Source: Anisus vortex (Eukaryota > Mollusca > Gastropoda > Planorbidae). From it: 64,000 nt of DNA. This document shows positions 1-13,100 of this stretch, in pieces; the stretch's first letter is position 1; every line of letters starts with the position of its first letter. A program made the translations under genes and the position numbers. Where the stretch lies: NCBI GenBank assembly GCA_949126835.1, contig OX421499.1, positions 29,302,490 to 29,366,489 of the forward strand, written 5' to 3'. The notes below the pieces were generated by a model. That model was not told the DNA's origin, ran no database searches, and saw nothing but the letters and a program-made list of their open reading frames with translations.

Positions 1-2117
1 AAATGAGGCGAAGTGTACGATTTGCGATAGTTACTTGTCTGTTGCTAACAAAGGAGCTACAGACTTGGAGCGCCATGTTGACAGTGAGAAGCATAGAAAC
101 CTAATCAAAGTGTCAGCGGCATCGAACAAATTGACCACTTTTTTTCAGCATAAGTTCTCAAAGGTTGCACAGAAAACTCATGCGGCTGAAGCAACTTTGG
201 CATTTCATAGTCTGTCATCATCAGTCTTACAACTCGATGACTTGCACAGCTGGTTTGATGCACACATTTTTTGACGATTCGGACATCGCTAAAAATATTG
301 CCTGTGCAAAAACAAAAACTGAGGCGATAATAAACCAGGTCATCGCCCCCCACAACGTTGATGAACTAGTGAAATCGTTAGGTGGCATTTCATGTTTCGG
401 TATTTCAACAGATGCTAGCAATCATGGTTCGAAGAAAAATTTTCCGATCGTTGTGCAATACTTTGACTGGAAGGCAGGTGGAATACAAACTAAGATTCTT
501 GAGTTAGACATTACACCAAATGAAACTTCAGAAACTATATCAAAATATATTTTAAGAACACTCCAAAGATATGATTTGTCCTCAAAATGTTTGGCCTTTG
601 CTGGAGATAATGCTAATGTAAATTTTGGAGGCATTAACAGAAAAGAAGGTAGAAATGTGTTCTACCATTTGAAAGAAGCCTTGAGCAAGCCATTAGTAGG
701 CGTTGGGTGTCCCGCTCACGTTCTGCACAACTGCATCCAACATGGCGCAGATTTAATGCAGATTGACGTTGAAACTGTTGTCATGGAGATATTTAATTAC
801 TTTTCCATCTACACTGTTAGAACTGAAACTTTAAAATAATTTTGTGACTATGTCGACATTAGCTATCAGCAGCTACTCTATCACTCTAAAACTAGATGGC
901 TCAGTTTGTTTCCAGCCATTGAGAGACTGTTGAGTCTGTTTACTGCTTTGAAAGAATATTTTCTTTCTGTAAATCAGCCGCCTGCTATGATAGAACATTT
1001 GTTTAAGAATGATATTTCAGAATTCTACCTTTGGTTTCTTCATTCCTTGATGTCTGTCTTTCAAGTCAAAATTGCGGCCATTGAAAGAGAAGAAACATCT
1101 GTGCTAGTAGTTATGAACCTTCTTAACTCAACCTTAGAAGTTTTAAAAGGCAGACTAAAGGAGTCATTTATTTCACTGAAAGTCAGGGAGATACCGAAAA
1201 ACCTTAGAAAGTGGTCGAGAAAAAGAGTGTAATAATTTCATGGCAGAGGTTAGGTTGGTGTATGAAGTATGCATTAGCTACTTAGAAAAGTGGTTGCAAC
1301 CTTTTTGTGAATTTGATTGCTTTAGTTGGATGTATTTAAATAAAATCAAAGACAGTACCTTTGATGACCTTTTGGCATGTATATTGTATTTCAAGGAGAA
1401 GGCTATTATAGTGGATGATGTGAAATTGTTTGACCAATATTGCAATCTCAAATCATTTGTACAAGGGAAGGATGAACAATTTTTTCAAAGACTCTTGCAT
1501 GAGCAATGGAGTTTGTTTTTTCAAAGTTGCCCGAATTCAAGCTGCTTTTCCGAGTTGCTAAAAATGTGTGAACTTTTTTTCTGTATCCCTGGACACAATG
1601 GAAATGTGGAAAGAGTGTTCTCATTGATAAACGCTCAATGGACAAGGGAAAGAAACAGACTTTCAGTTAACTATGAATACAATTTGAAACATCTTACTTG
1701 TGAACAGTTTTATACATTTGTGCTAGCTAACGAGGATCTTGTGCAAAAAGTGGGCTCGTCAGAGAAATATGTTGTGTAATTAAAAAGATGATAACTGTAG
1801 AATTGACTGTTTAATTTTCGAATAATATAGTATTGTTATATTTTGAAAAAAAATCTCAATTGAATTTATATTTTATTTTATTTTTTACACAACTTTTCTT
1901 GGTTAATTTTACAAATAAATAATTATTGGCAACCATTGTTACTCATTGTAGTAAAATTGTACTGATTGCTGGTTAAATCTGCATTCAATTGAAACAATTA
2001 AAATGATTTTAATGTAACACTCAATGTGTCCTCCTTTTTGTCTCTCTGTGTCCTCCTTTGTCCTCCTTTTTGACTCTCCGTGTCCTCCTTTCGGTACTCA
2101 TGTATCTGGCAACCCTA
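1..2117 (+). mobile_element. hAT DNA transposon, 5' end outside the window
   Basis: The transposase relic at 2-1779 is followed by an AT-rich tail and ends in TCTGGCAACCCTA (2105-2117). Read inverted this is TAGGGTTGCCAGA, a hAT-like terminus. Just inside the end, 2024-2092 holds several copies of the motif TGTCCTCCTTT, which look like subterminal repeats of the kind hAT transposases bind. The left end lies before base 1, so the target duplication cannot be checked. Confidence 0.65.
2..1779 (+). pseudogene. broken hAT transposase with BED-type zinc finger
   Basis: Cut-and-paste transposase remains. A BED-like zinc finger opens the region, with Cys codons at 14 and 23 (C-x2-C) and His codons at 74 and 92 (H-x5-H). 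The RNase-H-like core follows in another frame (about 250-1232), with candidate catalytic Asp in ISTDAS and AFAGDN, then CPAHVLHNC, then TRWLSL just before 906. The C-terminal hAT dimerisation domain (1240-1779) contains ERVFSLINAQW. Damage seen: a frame change near 250, an in-frame TAA at 837-839, and another frame change near 1232. Reading continues in frame across 837-839, so that one is a point nonsense. The copy cannot make active transposase. Family assignment rests on domain order and motifs; the precise hAT clade is uncertain. Confidence 0.8.
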
Positions 2118-2367
2118 AATGTAGGGGATATTTTTTAAATTGTCTTTCCCCAATCAAAGTAACTTATAGTCAGATGACAGCTCGTGACTGTTACAGCGTA
2201 TTGATATAGGTCTATTCCCATTTTACGTCACGTTTTATTCCATACACGTTCTTTACAAGTTTTGTTTATAGTATTTATCCTGTGATAAAAATTCAGAATC
2301 AGTAACAAAAATGCAGTAGGCCTACATGTATTATTTTTTTCGTTATCTATTTTGATTGTATTTTTAC
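2118..2367. other. spacer between two transposons
   Basis: AT-rich sequence with no gene or repeat that I recognise. Its last eight bases (2360-2367, ATTTTTAC) are the left target duplication of the next element. Confidence 0.5.
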
Positions 2368-3352
2368 TAGAGATGTGTCGCTCACTAAAGAACTGATCAA
2401 CTGATCCGGGTCTTTTAAAGGAACGGATCCGAAAGCCGATCACTGTCAAAAGACCCGGATCAGTACTGATCCGTTCCCGTTCTGCATTTCGATATGTTGG
2501 TTTCCATAGTTTACTTAGAATCCGGATCTGACCCGGATCAGACCGATTCAGACCCGCTCAGAAAAGCTCAGTACTGATCGGATCAGACCCGCTCAGTACT
2601 GATATGGGTCTGTACTGATCGGATCAGACCCGCTCAGTACTGATCGGCTCAGACCCGCTCAGTACTGATCGGCTCAGACCCGCTCAGTACTGATATGGGT
2701 CTGTACTGATCGGATCAGACCCGCTCAGTACTGATCGGCTCAGACCCGCTCAGTACTGTTATGGGTCTGTACTGATTGGATCAGACCCGCTCAGTACTGA
2801 TCGGCTCAGACCCGCGCAGTACTGATCGGCTCAGACCCGCGCAGTACTGATCGGCTCAGACCCGCTCAGTACTGATCGGTTCCCGTTCTGCATTTCGATA
2901 TGCTGGTTTCGAATGCGAGTGATCGTACAATTGCTGTCAATTGTAAATAATGTTGATGATACCATTTTTGCATTATAATTAGCCAATATGATTACAGTAT
3001 TTTACATTTACCCTTTTAATTTTACTTATTAGGTGAAAAAAAAGGAATTATAGCTTAAAAACAAAAGTTTAATTATAATTAGTTTAGTAGCCTACAACTA
3101 GACAATTGAGAACAATTATTTCTTATTTATATTTTGTTATGTTTTAAGTAACAAAAAAAACGGCGTTTCAACAAGGGATCCAAATTGTTTTTCTCTCCCC
3201 TTGACATCCAACATATAAAATTATGGAGGGAGGCGGGGGGGGGGGAGGTTAAATTCTAAGTGATCCGTGGAACCGTTCAACGGATCCGTATCTTTTTAGT
3301 GAGCGCTCAATTGAGCGGCGATCAGCATGGTGAACGGTTTTGCCCATCTCTA
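2368..3352. mobile_element. non-autonomous hAT element, 985 bp, perfect 8-bp TSD
   Basis: The ends are TAGAGATGTG (from 2368) and GCCCATCTCTA (to 3352), an inverted pair of about 8-10 bp. The element is flanked on both sides by ATTTTTAC (2360-2367 and 3353-3360), the 8-bp duplication expected for hAT insertion. GCTCACTAAA (left, about 2380) recurs inverted as TTTAGTGAGC near 3295, so the subterminal regions also match. No transposase is present. The interior is dominated by a tandem array (2519-2880) and a poly-G run near 3236. Confidence 0.85.
2519..2880. repeat. 24-bp minisatellite inside the hAT element
   Basis: Roughly 15 units of about 24 bp built on CAGACCCGCTCAGTACTGAT, with variants CGGCTCAG, CGGATCAG and interspersed ATGGGTCTG units that give a loose higher-order pattern. 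The array lies between two copies of GTTCCCGTTCTGCATTTCGA (2473-2492 and about 2880-2899), so it appears to have expanded within a duplicated internal segment of the transposon. Confidence 0.85.
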
Positions 3353-3360
3353 ATTTTTAC

Positions 3361-4032
3361 CCTATGCAAGGGAAGTGACTCTAATATTTCTTGGAAATCT
3401 TTGTTTATGTTGGTGATCCCAAGTGTAAAAACGACTAGCTAGATCTAATAATAATGTCGTGTAGTTTTTTGTTTTTGCCCACAGCACGATGATGTTTTTT
3501 CTACCTAACCATATAATAAAAACATACAAGATCTGTTATCATCCACGAACAAAAACGGCGTTTATGTAGGTATATAAGCTAATAGTGAATTTTTAAGCCT
3601 CCACCTTTTAAATTCTGAACACACACTTGCTTAATAATTTGGTTGAAACAATGAAATGTCGATCGACGATTCTGGACTTTGAACTATAACCGAGATTATC
3701 CAGTAGATTTTAAAAAAACTGCATGGACTATAGCCACATGATTATTTGTTCGGGTAGACGCAAAAATAATTAATACATGCTGCTTTTCTCTTTTTAAACG
3801 GTAAAATTTTAAAATTTAATTATCTAATTGAAGCTATTTAAAATTATCTAATTTATTTTTAAGATCTGGGTCAATCAAATCAATGTTTTAATAATAGATG
3901 ATATCTGAATCTGTATTAAATAAATGTTTATAGTGTGTCACATTAAATAGTATGTTGTACTTAGTCTATGCACACTTTTTTGTTCTAATGATAAATGAAA
4001 AGTAATAAAAAAAAATGTGGGTTCTCTTTCAG
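3361..4032. other. AT-rich intergenic stretch upstream of the SLC6 gene
   Basis: No coding potential, RNA gene or recognisable transposon was seen. CTCTTTCAG ends at 4032 and could be a splice acceptor for the 5' exon of the SLC6 gene, in which case an untranslated exon lies further upstream and is not identifiable here. Confidence 0.4.
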
Positions 4033-4130
4033 ATAAAAAGAAAAAGAAATCTTAATTTATTAAAAAGGAGTGTCAACCTTGATCATATTCAAAACTGGAT
4101 CAACCTAGTCAGCAGTTAATTCCTTCCAAA

Positions 4131-7100
4131 ATGGAAAGAACCAGCTTGGTAAGTAATAAAATAATTGTATGTTTTTTTCAATAACATGATTAGGCCTTTA
4201 TTGTTTTATGCAGGGATTGATAGAAATTATCTTTCTTTTTACTAGATGGTTTCAAGCCTGTAATGGTTTGAATGAAGTTCATTATTATGAACTAATTAGG
4301 AAAAACCAACAACTTAACATCATTTTAAACATAAGTGTAAAATCAAAAAATTGTCTGCGTAAGAAAAGTTATGTGTATGTGAACTTTTTTGTTCAGTCTT
4401 ATATCTTATAAGTTTACAGACGTTCCTTCTAGATAGAAGATAACTACATCCACTAGGCCCAAAACTCCTGCTGGGCAACAGGGATAGAACCCGCGACGTG
4501 TCGGTTGACAGTCCGGTGAACTAACCACAGGACCAGAAGGCCTTTCAATATATTAATATTGTATTGTAACATTGTATAAATTTTTTTTTTTTGATTTTGA
4601 CATGTTAGCCCCTTTTTCATTAAAAATTTTGTCAAATCTTGGTTTACATCCATAATAAAATCAGCAAAATTGGAAGTCACAACAAAAGCAAAACAACATA
4701 TTTTCATATACATCAATAGAGCGTTCTCAGTAGGCGGAGCTTAAGTTTTTTTGTGTAAATTTAGTGACGTATTTGTGTAAATATAGAACCCACTTGAGGT
4801 ACAAACGTAACGTGGTGAAAGTGAAGTACTTCTTTATCATGCAAAATTCACATCTGAATATTGGCTATCCTACTCAAAAATAAGGAGGTAAATAGTAGTA
4901 CTGTAGATTAATTGATTAATGTGATTAGGCTAGGGCCGGCTAGACCTATTTACACTTTCAATTTCACTTTATAGGCCTACACTTTTAATGTTTCGTAGGC
5001 TAGGCTACGATGTCAAGTGATATTGTTGGTGAATAGGCTATCTAGTCAAGTCACTATTAGGCTCACATCGTCTATGATCTATGTCTATGATAATAATAAA
5101 ATAGCCTATTTTATTTAACATACATAATACAGCTTAAAATCTTAATAAGACTTAAAACACAACACATCATTTAAAAAAAGCTCGAGCCTATATGAAACTT
5201 TATTAATACAGCGGCCATATTTAATTGTACACCATTACTCAAAGTAAACACAAATCACTTGCTTTTGTCACGGGATTGCAAACGCCCTATTTAAATATCC
5301 AATTAATTCATTATAGACACTCCAAAAAATGCATTTCAAAGTGAAGAATATAGTCTAGTGTCTAATACTAAAAACAAAAAGTAATCAAATTAAACATAAA
5401 TAATATAGACAAATTGAAAAAAATCAACTACAGTTCAAGTAACTATCTGGGGCCACTTCCCTTGTTGTAAAGAAAAGTACCCATCAGACCAAATTGATCA
5501 CAGGACCGGGGAAGCAGCGTTCACCAGTTTCTGTGACCATGGCATACAAGGGGATGTGTGGCCAGCACAATGCCCAGCCGCCATTACATAACTTTACCCC
5601 AACTAATGTCAGACCCATTAGAGCTGAGTAGACTCAGGGACACCCTCATGTCCTGGGAAAAAATCCTAGCCTTCACAAGGATTCGAACCCACAACCTTCA
5701 GTACGCCATCCGAATGTGCTTCCGCTCAGTCACCACCCCCTTTCCCTTGTTGTAGGACAAGCTTTAGTGTCAGTGGACCTTTGTTGCACAAGAAAACTGT
5801 CTAAAGAAGTCAATTTTTGCCGCATCTATAATATTTACCAGAAATGGGGCTAGACATGGTTTGCAACATCGTTGAAAGTTTTATCTTTCTCATTAAAGCC
5901 CTCTTTTTTACTTCACATGAACGCCCTTAATCTATGAAGAAGGCAGATTATCCCCTGTCACCTTTATTTAATCTGTATACACAGTGATGACATAGGCCAA
6001 TATGAAATTGTTGTATTTGTTGGGAAGTAATGGAGTAGCTTTGACAAACATATTTACACAATGAGAAACAACAATGTAATATCTCCGTTTCTATGTTTGT
6101 CTAGGTTCTTGTTCACTACTATAATAATATTTCAAGCCACTTGGTGTATGTTTGAAAGAAGAATTTGATTCTTGAACTTATGTACAGTATAAACAACTCC
6201 ACTGGTTGCTGTGCAGAAAGAAACACAACACAGAAATTAACAACCACAAAAGATCGCTGAGTTTTATATGCATGGCCTAGCCCCTTATTAAGTTTATATT
6301 AACCCAATTCTGAACAGATATTTGGCAAGAATTTAAGCATTAAGTGAATTTCTGGTTTATATTGTATGCTGATAAGTGTAGCCTTTTACTTACTGATGTT
6401 GTAGCATGGTTGTGTGCAATAGTGTTTTGTTTTGTGCAATCATTTCATCTTTTTTTTTTCCAATTTAATCCATTGTTAAAAAAGGATGACTGTGAGGGGG
6501 AGATGACAGTTTTCATCCCTTCAGATTCCAACAATGTTAAAGCCCAAGAAGCTGGTGTGAAATTTTCAGATGCTGAGAAGAAAGAGGATGAAGAAGAAGA
6601 AAGAGAGCAGTGGACAAGGGGTCTAGATTTTATCTTGTCTTTGATAGGCTATGCCGTCGGTGTCAGCAATCTGTGGAGGTTTCCTTATTTAGTTTTGAGG
6701 AATGGAGGAGGTAGATTTAACATAAAGTTTTTAATTTATACAACGTACAAGCCGTTTGGAACATTCTTTTAGCCTAATCTTCATAATATTCTTCCTAAAA
6801 AATTAAAGAATGAAAGTTACCAAATATTTACCATAGAGTTTTTTTGTTTTTTTTTATAGCAAAAATATTTATTGAAAAAAGAAACAAACCAATTTGATCA
6901 GTTACATTAAAATACTCATAATTCCTTCTCATTCAGATCCAGCTATTTAATTATTTATTATCTATAAGAAATCTATAAGTAAAATTTTTTTTACTTTTTT
7001 GTGTTTGCTTCATTTCAGGTGCATTCTTGATTCCATATTTCTTTTTTTTGTTCATGTGTGGCATACCTCTGTTCTACTTAGAGGTCTGCCTTGGACAGTT

Positions 7101-10100
7101 TTCTGGCATCAGCTCAATGTTTGTCTGGAAGCTATGTCCTGCTTTTAAAGGTTGGTACCATTAATTAACCCTTGAGATGTACATTGGTTTGTTATAAAAT
7201 AAAATTAATATAAATTCCTAGCTAAAATCTCTTTAAAAAATTTTTTATTCTAAAGAAATTTTGTTGAAAACTATAAGTCAGTGTTGATGGGCAGTGAGAC
7301 TTTTAACACTCACAAAAAGCATAGAAAGCATATTAAATATTTGGACCAACAAAGAATGATAATAATGGATGGAGAATCCACACCGAAAAAAGAATAGTAT
7401 ACATTTTACCAAGATCACACAATAGTGGCAGAGATTAATAAAAGGCATGCTATGCTTTACAGGTCACCTGGAAAGAATTCCTAACAACAGAGGGGTGAAG
7501 TTGGTATTTAATCATTATTCTAGATAAAATGACCAAAGGGCAGATCCAGAATGAGATGTAGAGATGATGTAGAGAAGATTTGCAACAAACCTTTGGTCTA
7601 GGCTAGGAGGCAAGAAGCAGCAGAGTAGGATGGATGTGGTGAGGCAGGCCTGATCCCTCCATGGGATGTAGTGCCACAGATGATGATGAAAATTTTAGAG
7701 ATACAATAAAGTAACCCCTCTGATCAAATGATCCATTGGGCTGGTGAAGCAGTGTTCATCAGATTCTGTGGCCCCCAAAAAACGTCATCATTTTATGTGA
7801 ATGAACCCACAGTATTGAATCGTTGAATTTAGGAATGAAAGAAAAGCTATTCTTAAAACTGATTTTGTGTTGTTGTTTTTTTACTTCTTTTCCTTTGTAG
7901 GTATTGGATATGGCATGGTTATTGTGTCTGGTATGGCATGCATCTACTACAATGCTGTCCTGTCCTGGGTTATCTACTATCTGATAAACTCATTCTACGC
8001 AGAACTGCCTTGGGCCAGCTGCGGCCACTGGTGGAACACAGAATTCTGCATTGACCACAGGGGGCAAAAAAACTTGACGGACAACTCCACCATGAGCTTG
8101 TTTACTCAATCCAGAGTGTGCACTAACGCAACATCTTGTGAGGACAAAACTGTCAAGCTTAGGACTGCTGCTGAGGAGTTTTGGCAGTAAGTTGTTCATG
8201 TTCATGTTAAACTTTGGACTGCTGCTAAGGAATTTTGGCAGTAAGTTCTTCATTTTCATGTTAAACACAGGACTGCTGCTGAGGAAATTTGGCAGTTAGT
8301 GGTCACAAGTTTCATTGGCCACAAATAATTAATTCTGTGACCATAAAAATTTCTCCAAGTTTTCCAACTGAAGTTTCATAATTGCTACTACGTGAACTCT
8401 GGGAAATTATCTCTAGTGGATACAGAATGAAAGCTTTTACTAGGATTTGAACTTAGCACCTTCATTCATGATCTCATACATTGGCGGCACCTTCATTCAC
8501 GATCTCATACATTGGCGGCACCTTCATTCACGATCTCATACATTGGCGGTACCTTCATTCATGATCTCATACATTGGCGGCACCTTCATTTATGATCTCA
8601 TACATTGACGGCACCTTCATTCACGATCTCATACATTGGCGGCACCTTCATTCATGATCTCATACATTGGCGGCACCGTCATTCACGATCTCATACATTG
8701 GCGGAATTAAGATTAAGATGAAACCCTATTCACTTCATATCCCATGCTCATTCTTAGTAGAGTTGGAATACAATCTGTTAAATTTTATATATTACAATTT
8801 TATCTCTATCAGTTGTAACTATAAAATTAGAAACAAATGCTCCAGTTAATATCAGATAAAATCTGGAAAGGATCAGACAGTCTGTTGAGCTTTAGATGCA
8901 ATGGGGGGGGGGGGGAACTCATCTAATTGTCCTACCATCCTCTGTTTGAATATTTCATTACCAGCATAAATATCGTAGGTACTTCCATAGTATATTCCAA
9001 TTTTATGAAAAGTCATGAAATGGTGGTGGTACTGATGATTTCCAGACTCATCAAAATGTGTATACACTTGTCAACATCCAAATTCATCTAACTTTGCTAG
9101 ACTTCTTGTTAATTAATGATCCAATGATAAACATTGTTACTACAAATATTGGTTTTGATCTAGGAGGTTTAAAAAATCTGGTTACTGAGTCTCAAAGTGT
9201 TGCTTGTTGTTTTTTGTTATTATTAATTTTGCTGTTTGTTTGCAGATTCAATGTATTGAGAAAGTCTTCAGGTTTGGATGATTTGGGTGAGCTTCAAGTC
9301 CACAATGCAATGTGCCTATTGGCAGCTTGGATCCTTGTTTGTTTGTGTCTGATCAGGGGAGTTAAATCTCTAGGAAAAGTAATTACTTCTCTTTTGTTAT
9401 AATTATATTTTATTCTATATCTATTTGTAAATTAGTATGGAAACAGTTTAAATAGCAATAAAGCTTATCATCTTATTTATATTTTACAGATGCTTTTTTT
9501 AAATACAGAGGATTATTGTGTACTTTTCTTTTTGGTAGTTGGAGTTAGTCTCCAATTTTAATTAGGTTTTTAAATAATGTTAATTTGTTTTTCCTGGTTT
9601 GTTCAGACAACCCATTACATGTCCAAATCTCACTTTGGAAGAAATAGAATTTATATCCTTTTGTTCTTGTATATGAAATAATACTTATTTTTAGTTCCAT
9701 GTCTTTCTGAGTATTGCAATAGATATGTGTGTGTATTTCTAAGCTACAATATACAAAAAAATGTTTGTAACTTTGATCAAAACAATGTAAAATTAAATTT
9801 AGCAAGAAGGAAAGCTTTATTGTTTAATTCCACTAGAGTAGTACAGCATTGTCATGGAAATTTTAAAATATGTTAGTTTTACAAAATTTGAACTTATGTT
9901 TTCTGAAACCTTATCTTTCACATTTTCTACACCGATTTCAAATAAAGTAATGACTTAAATAGTGCACTCAATAAAAGGGGAGTATATGTATTATTCTGGG
10001 CAGTTTTATATAGTTACTAACCCTTTAGCTACCGCAGGCTTTTAATATAAATATTTGCTGACTTTACACATTTTTACCATTTCTTTATGTATTTATGACG

Positions 10101-13100
10101 TTAAGGTGACGTCTACGGTATTTAAATGTATGGAAATGATGACGTCGATGTAACTCCACAGTATTTAAGGGGTTAAAGGTCAGCTGGTCAATGATACTGA
10201 AGTGGATTTAGAATGCATTTTTGGGAAAATTTCAGTATGGAAAGATTTTTGACAATAAACTCAGACCTAAATTAAAGGACTTGCTTTAAATTCTCTCTGC
10301 CAACAGGTTGTTTATGTTACTGCTCTACTGCCATATCTTCTGTTGACTGTTTTTCTAATACGAGGACTGATGCTTCCTGGAGCAAAGGAAGGAATTCTTT
10401 TTTATGTCTCACCAGATTTCAACAAGTTGGCAAGCATAAATGTAAGTTTTACAGATCAGATTTAGGACTTCTGTTTATTAATAACATTGTTTTTTTTTTT
10501 ATTGTGTTTCTCTGTTATAATATTTTTTTTATTGAGATTTTCATTTTTTTTATCAATGTTTATATAATTTGTTTTATTCAATGTAGATCATAGGTTCTCA
10601 ACCTTTTTCCGCTCAACGCCCCCCCCTCCCAACTTTCTTTTAGCGCCTACAGCCTCCTCTGCCCATCTAGACTATAGTTTCCGCAATTTCTTTAGGCGGA
10701 CTAGACTTTTTGTGTGATTAATTATATTTAAAAAAACTGAAAAGGAAACATATTGTAAGAATTAATAGATAAAAAAATTGCCTTAACAAAGGTTTAAATA
10801 AATCAATGCGAATCCTTTGCCTGGTGTGTTGCTAGCAATTTGTCTATTTTTGTTTTAATTTTGGTTGCAAAAGCTTATGGTATAATAATCACTAATATTT
10901 GTTATATTACAAAACAGAACTTGTTCGGCATCACTATTGAATGAAATGTGGAAAAAAAAAATTTTGTTAAAGGGAGATAATTACCCCTTTTTATTTGAGC
11001 TAATATTTTTTTTTTTTTTTTTTTTTTAAATAAAAGGCTTACAATTACAACTTTGAAATTATCCAACTGTAAAAAGTATTTGAAAATTATATAAATATTA
11101 TATGACTAAAGAGTTTATATGTATATTTTCAAACATTACAATAACTACCCAGTTTGTAAGATTACTACTTATCTATTCCACTTAACAAAGATGAGGTGTT
11201 ACATACAGGTTACTAAAATCATTAAGGATGTCTCGGTTAAACTGAGATCAAAATATCATTAATATTAGCAGATGTTAGGGCGACAGTGATCTGTCAGCAG
11301 GGTTGACAGTCCGGTGAATCGGTGAATCAACCACAGGACCGCACACTGTATTTGCCAAATACAGGCCCCTACTTCATCGAAAAGTCACTGCGATTCCTAT
11401 TTTTAATTAATATAATAATATGTATGCATACTGTTGGGGGATATCAGATATTTAGCGGCACTTGCTTTTATATCACATTTCATCCTCCAAAAACGAATCG
11501 ATTCAAATGGCTTAGGTGTTAAAATATATCAGGTACGTTTGTACCGCCCACTTGCCCTTCACCGCCCCCCAATCGCCCCCGGGAATGTCAGCGCCCCCCT
11601 AAAGCTTCTCACTGCCCCCAGGTGGGCGATATCGCCCCCCTTGAGAACCTATGATGTAGATATATTTCATTGTAAATCATTTATTTTAGTACAGACAACT
11701 TCTAAATAAAAATTTGCTTGTTTTTACACTAAATACACAGTGGCCGAGTGGCAGCACATTCGACTGGGATACCAAAGGGCCTGAATTTGAATCCTGGTGA
11801 AGGCTAGGATTTGTTTCCGGGTCTGGAGGGTGTCCCTGAATCTACCCAGCTCTGATGGGTACCCGACTTTAGTTGGGGTAAAGTAAAGGCGGCTGGGCAT
11901 TTTGCTGGCCACACAATCCCCTAGAATGCCATGGTCACAGAAACTGGTGAATGGGATACTGCTTCACTTTACACTAATTAATGCTAAAAGACCCATTACA
12001 TTTGTTATAATTACAATTTGTATGATAAAGAAAAGAACATAATTTTATCTTAACTTAAAATACTATGCATGGGCTAAATATAAATGTGTAAGTTTTGCGA
12101 TCTAACAGGTGTGGGTTGAGGCCTGTGTTCAGGTCTTCTACTCTCTCGGCCCTGCTTGGGGAGGTCTGATAACAATGGCCAGTTTTAATAAATTCCACAA
12201 TAAATGTTTCAGGTAGGACAAGACTTTTTTTCTATAATTAGCCAGTTTCATGTTTGTTTATGCACCCTTAATTTAATGGAACCCAATTATAGAAACTATA
12301 GAATGTGCTGCACAACATGTAAAAAAAAAACAACATGTTCTTAGACTCCTTAAACTGCAGTTTAAATCATATAAATGGATTCGTTATGCAATGTAAACTG
12401 CTACTTTTGTAATCACAAAGTTTTGAAATAGTTATTTTAATTCTGAAAGTTGTATTTACACAAACTTGACATAATTTCTTGTAGAATGCCTCCATCCATT
12501 CAACCAGCATGTTGCTCTAAATATCAATTTCTGTAGAGATTGCTTTAGATTCTATTAATACTATTATTATTAAGATGTATATTTCAAAGGGATGTTGTAA
12601 TATACTTATTAAAACAAATCAGTCTTGATTCTCTTTAAATATGTTTCAATGTATATATGATTCATATAGATATTACTTTCAGTTAAATTGTAACATTTTT
12701 CCCAATATTTTGCATAGATATTATTCAAAGCTTTTTTTGTTTTTTTTCAGAGATGTTATGATTGCATCATTAGCCGATGGGCTGACAAGTTTTTATGGTG
12801 GGTTTGTTATATTTGCTGTGGTTGGTTTCATGGCCAAAGAATCCAATGTCACAGTATCTGAGGTAGCCACTCAGGGTAAGCATGCAAAAAAACAAACAAC
12901 TAAATATTTACCTCTGATTGTCAAATGAGTATTGTGCTCATTCTTTAAATATTTGTAATATATCAGTAACGCTCTTCATTATATTGCCTCTATTGCAGGC
13001 CCAGGCTTGGCACTCGTTGCCTACCCTGAAGCTATCTCCAAGCTGCCTATACCTCAGCTGTGGGCTGTGCTATTTTTTATAATGCTGTTAGCCTTAGGCT

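Noticed and set aside
5558..5755. Small protein starting [10 protein letters not shown], with relatives at 22819, 50120 and 52448
   Set aside because: All fall on copies of the tRNA-derived SINE, in either orientation.
11739..11800. Possible tRNA gene
   Set aside because: A and B boxes are present but the cloverleaf is not complete, and the sequence continues into a SINE body with target duplications.
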